From Pseudomonas kilonensis (GTDB lineage: Bacteria; Pseudomonadota; Gammaproteobacteria; Pseudomonadales; Pseudomonadaceae): a stretch of DNA of 64,000 bases. How positions within the stretch are numbered: position 1 is the first letter of the stretch; each line of letters starts with the position of its first letter. Positions 61,891 to 64,000 of this stretch are shown here, in pieces. Position numbers and translations under genes: made by a program. Below the pieces are notes generated by a model that was given only the letters and a program-made list of their open reading frames with translations, was not told where the DNA came from and did no database searches. Location: assembly GCF_001269885.1 (NCBI RefSeq), contig NZ_LHVH01000028.1, positions 25,893-89,892 of the forward strand. The letters run 5' to 3'.

Positions 61891-62895
61891 TCAGTGGCGG
61901 GAAAAATCGACGAAAGCGGCGATCACCTGGTCGATTTGCGCCGCGCTCACGTCCATGTGCGTCACCATTCGCAGACGTGGCGCCGCGCTGAGCTTGACGC
62001 CCCGTTCATCGGCAAATGCCTTGATCGCCTCGGCCCGCTCGCCCATTTGCACGTAGACCATGTTGGTCTGCACCGGCTCGACCTCGTAACCCGCCGCGCG
62101 CAAGCCCTCGGCGAGCCGCTGGGCATTGGCGTGGTCATCGGCCAGGCGCTGGACCTGATGTTCCAGGGCATACAGCCCAGCTGCCGCAAGGATCCCGGCC
62201 TGGCGCATGCCGCCGCCGACCATCTTGCGCAGCCGGCGGGCCTTGCCGATCAGCTCGACGCTGCCGCACAGGACCGAGCCCACCGGCGCGCCGAGGCCCT
62301 TGGACAGGCACACCGACACCGAATCGAAATATTGCGTGATCTGTCGGGCATCGACATTCAGCTTGACCGCAGCGTTGTACAACCGCGCCCCGTCCAAATG
62401 CAGGGCCAGGCCATGTTCCTGGGTGAAACGCCGGGCCCGGGCCAGGTATTCCAATGGCAACACCTTGCCCTGCATGGTGTTTTCCAGGGCCAGCAGGCGA
62501 GTGCGAGCAAAGTGGAAGTCATCGGGCTTGATCGCCGCCGCGACGTGCGCCAGATCCAGGGAACCGTCCGCCTGCACCTCAAGGGGCTGGGGCTGGATCG
62601 AACCGAGCACGGCCGCCCCGCCGCCTTCGTATTTATAGGTGTGGGCTTGCTGGCCGACGATGTATTCGTCACCGCGCTCGCAGTGGGCCATCAACCCCAA
62701 CAGGTTGCTCATGGTCCCCGTGGGCACGAACAGCGCTGCGGCAAACCCCAGGCGCGCGGCCAGTTCAGCCTCGAGGCGATTGACGGTCGGGTCTTCCCCA
62801 TACACGTCATCGCCGGTCGGCGCGCTGGCCATGGCATCGAGCATGCCGACGGTAGGTTGGGTGACCGTGTCGCTGCGTAGATCGATAACGCTCAT
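61891..62895 (-). CDS. ltaE: low-specificity L-threonine aldolase
   Basis: 334 residues. PLP enzyme that splits L-threonine or allo-threonine to glycine and acetaldehyde. MSVIDLRSDTVTQPTVGML, GDDVYGEDPTVNRLE, ENTMQGKVLP, HLDGARLYNA, and the PLP Lys in LSKGLGAPVGSVL. ATG 62895 follows GAGG; the longer frame reads into non-coding sequence. Confidence 0.95.
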   Translation of the reverse strand: MSVIDLRSDTVTQPTVGMLDAMASAPTGDDVYGEDPTVNRLEAELAARLGFAAALFVPTGTMSNLLGLMAHCERGDEYIVGQQAHTYKYEGGGAAVLGSIQPQPLEVQADGSLDLAHVAAAIKPDDFHFARTRLLALENTMQGKVLPLEYLARARRFTQEHGLALHLDGARLYNAAVKLNVDARQITQYFDSVSVCLSKGLGAPVGSVLCGSVELIGKARRLRKMVGGGMRQAGILAAAGLYALEHQVQRLADDHANAQRLAEGLRAAGYEVEPVQTNMVYVQMGERAEAIKAFADERGVKLSAAPRLRMVTHMDVSAAQIDQVIAAFVDFSRH

Positions 62896-63008
62896 GAATC
62901 TGGCCTCGGGTGCTGGAGGGGGAATTCCCTTTCGAAGGGCAATTACTGCGGGCATGGCGAGGAATAATCAAGCCCAGTCGACGGAAAGGGCAACAACCCC
63001 CTTGTGTG

Positions 63009-63101
63009 CCGTGGGAGCAAAGCTTGCTCGCGATGGCGTCAGGTCAGGCAGTATTGATGTTGACTGACCCACCGCCATCGCGAGCAAGCTTTGCTCCCAC
63101 G
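63009..63101. repeat. REP doublet (family A variant)
   Basis: CCGTGGGAGCAAAGCTTGCT and its inverse; extra GGCTCGCTCCCACAG outside on the right. Part of the 535-bp gap between ltaE and ribH, which also holds the riboswitch. Confidence 0.9.
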
Positions 63102-63164
63102 GCTCGCTCCCACAGTGGGTTATGTGTTAAAAATTGTCCGCCGTCACACAGCGTGGCGGCAAAA

Positions 63165-63327
63165 CGTTCTCAGGGCGGGGTGTAATTCCCCACCGGCGGT
63201 AATTGCACGCAACGTGCATAGCCCGCGAGCGCTTGGTGGTGCACCGCTTTTTGGGGTGTAGCGACAAGGTCAGCAGACCCGGTGTGATTCCGGGGCCGAC
63301 GGTCATAGTCCGGATGAAGAGAGAACG
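63165..63327 (+). ncRNA. FMN riboswitch (RFN element)
   Basis: All conserved blocks are present: CGTTCTC/GAGAACG closing stem, AGGGCGGGGTGTAATTCCCC, ACCGGCGGTAAT, the AGCCCGCGAGCG segment, GGTCAGCAGACCCGGTG, ATTCCGGGGCCGACGGT, and AGTCCGGATGAAGAGAG. It binds FMN and represses the downstream lumazine synthase gene. Confidence 0.97.
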
Positions 63328-63366
63328 GGATTGGCACCCAAGGGCCGACTGCGACTGTCCGTGCGC

Positions 63367-63422
63367 GGCGTACCCTCGAATCCCCTTCGATTCATGACGC
63401 CCTGTTTTTCACACAAACAGGA
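63367..63422 (+). promoter_or_regulatory. Expression platform of the FMN riboswitch
   Basis: A terminator-like hairpin GGCGT..GAATC / GATTC..ACGCC (63367-63401) is followed by CTGTTTTTC. An overlapping CCTGTTT / AAACAGG stem (63401-63421) covers the front of the AGGA ribosome-binding site (63419-63422). Either could turn expression off. Confidence 0.55.
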
Positions 63423-63430
63423 ACCAGAAC

Positions 63431-63940
63431 ATGCAACCCACTGCAATCGACAGCAAAAGCAAAAGTCATCCGGGCGAGCGCGTCGCGTTCATCCAGGCCT
63501 GCTGGCACAAGGAAATCGTCGACCAGAGCCGTAAAGGCTTCGTCGCCGAAATGATCACCCAGGGTTACCAGGAAAGTGATATCGACTTCTTCGAAGTCGG
63601 TGGTGCCTTCGAGATTCCGCTGCACGCCAAGCTGCTGGCCAAGTCAGGCCGCTACGCTGGCATCGTCGCCGCCGGCCTGGTGGTGGACGGTGGCATCTAC
63701 CGTCACGAGTTCGTCGCCCAATCGGTGATCAGCGGCCTGATGCAGGTCCAGCTGGAAACCGAAGTGCCGGTATTCTCGGTGGTGCTCACGCCGCATCACT
63801 TCCATGCAGGGGAAGAACATCAGAAGTTCTTCTTCGAACATTTCGTGCACAAGGGCCAGGAAGCAGCGAAAACCTGTGCCGATACATTGCACAAGACCCG
63901 GGCGTTGCGCCGTAGTGAGCAGCGGGCGGTAGCGGTTTAA
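63431..63940 (+). CDS. ribH: type II 6,7-dimethyl-8-ribityllumazine synthase
   Basis: 169 residues. Penultimate step of riboflavin synthesis. The sequence follows the RibH2 group known from Brucella and Mesorhizobium (AFIQACWHKEIVDQSRKGFV, EVGGAFEIPLHAKLL, DGGIYRHEFVAQSVI, MQVQLETEVPVFSVVLTPHH), not the icosahedral RibH1 type. RibH2 enzymes are decamers. It is alone behind the riboswitch, away from the usual rib genes. AGGA precedes the ATG. Confidence 0.92.
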   Translation: MQPTAIDSKSKSHPGERVAFIQACWHKEIVDQSRKGFVAEMITQGYQESDIDFFEVGGAFEIPLHAKLLAKSGRYAGIVAAGLVVDGGIYRHEFVAQSVISGLMQVQLETEVPVFSVVLTPHHFHAGEEHQKFFFEHFVHKGQEAAKTCADTLHKTRALRRSEQRAVAV

Positions 63941-63959
63941 ATCCAAACGCAGATCCAAA

Positions 63960-64000
63960 TGTGGGAGCGGGCTTGCTCGCGAATGCGGTGTGTCAGTTAA
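63960..64000. repeat. REP element, cut by the window end
   Basis: TGTGGGAGCGGGCTTGCTCG then CGAATGCGGTGTGTCAGTTAA; the inverse partner should lie past 64000. Confidence 0.85.

Overview
The window is chromosomal DNA from a fluorescent Pseudomonas, most likely the P. fluorescens group. The evidence is high-GC coding sequence, many REP elements built on GGGAGCGGGCTTGCTCGCGA, and gene blocks typical of the genus: purM-purN, relA-rlmD-cysM-gacS-ldhA, oprH-phoP-phoQ, the flagellar set flgZ-flgN-flgM-flgA-cheV-cheR-flgBCDE, and alaS-lysC-rsmA followed by tRNA-Ser and tRNA-Arg. Almost all of it is conserved core genome. I see no prophage, IS element, CRISPR array or defence island.

Layout. 1-4.2 kb: an AI-2E-family permease fragment and a DUF2066 protein, divergent from purM-purN-DUF3108. 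4.5-11.2 kb: a small unknown protein, then on the minus strand DUF2058, mazG, relA, rlmD and cysM. 11.5-15.9 kb: a small HTH protein, the hybrid kinase gacS and ldhA. 16-22.4 kb: a zinc-ribbon-like protein with a META lipoprotein, a TlpA-like thioredoxin, arsC-wrbA-DUF2069, a Tag-family glycosylase, ttcA, a YIP1 membrane protein and a SprT protease. 22.5-31.4 kb: a CoA-transferase, dctA divergent from an AraC regulator, phoQ-phoP-oprH divergent from a dienelactone hydrolase, and a PcpS-type phosphopantetheinyl transferase. 31.6-37.7 kb: an RstAB-like two-component pair and nrdA. 38-45.7 kb: flagellar and chemotaxis genes. 45.8-51.1 kb: an MFS transporter, a glutamine-synthetase-family enzyme, and an overlapping histidine kinase / receiver-TPR pair. 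51.5-57.4 kb: tRNA-Arg(CCT), amrZ, an AraC-LysE pair, mgtE, a small secreted protein, two identical tRNA-Arg(ACG) genes and tRNA-Ser(GCT). 57.4-64 kb: rsmA, lysC, alaS, ltaE, and an FMN riboswitch ahead of a type II lumazine synthase.

Regulation links many of these genes. gacS and rsmA are the top and bottom of the Gac/Rsm cascade, and amrZ controls motility and matrix genes. flgM, flgN, flgZ, cheV and cheR sit beside the flagellar rod and hook genes. Several control regions can be read directly. Sigma-54 promoters precede dctA, flgB and flgA. A FliA promoter precedes flgM. Three PhoP half-sites at 11-bp period precede oprH. A composite nrdA promoter carries three DnaA-like boxes, an NrdR-box pair and a long foldable leader. 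The least explained items are the nrdA leader, the twin GGCGGATWTCCGCC palindromes between dctA and its divergent regulator, the kinase / receiver-TPR pair, and nested REP elements. No wholly new multi-gene system stands out.
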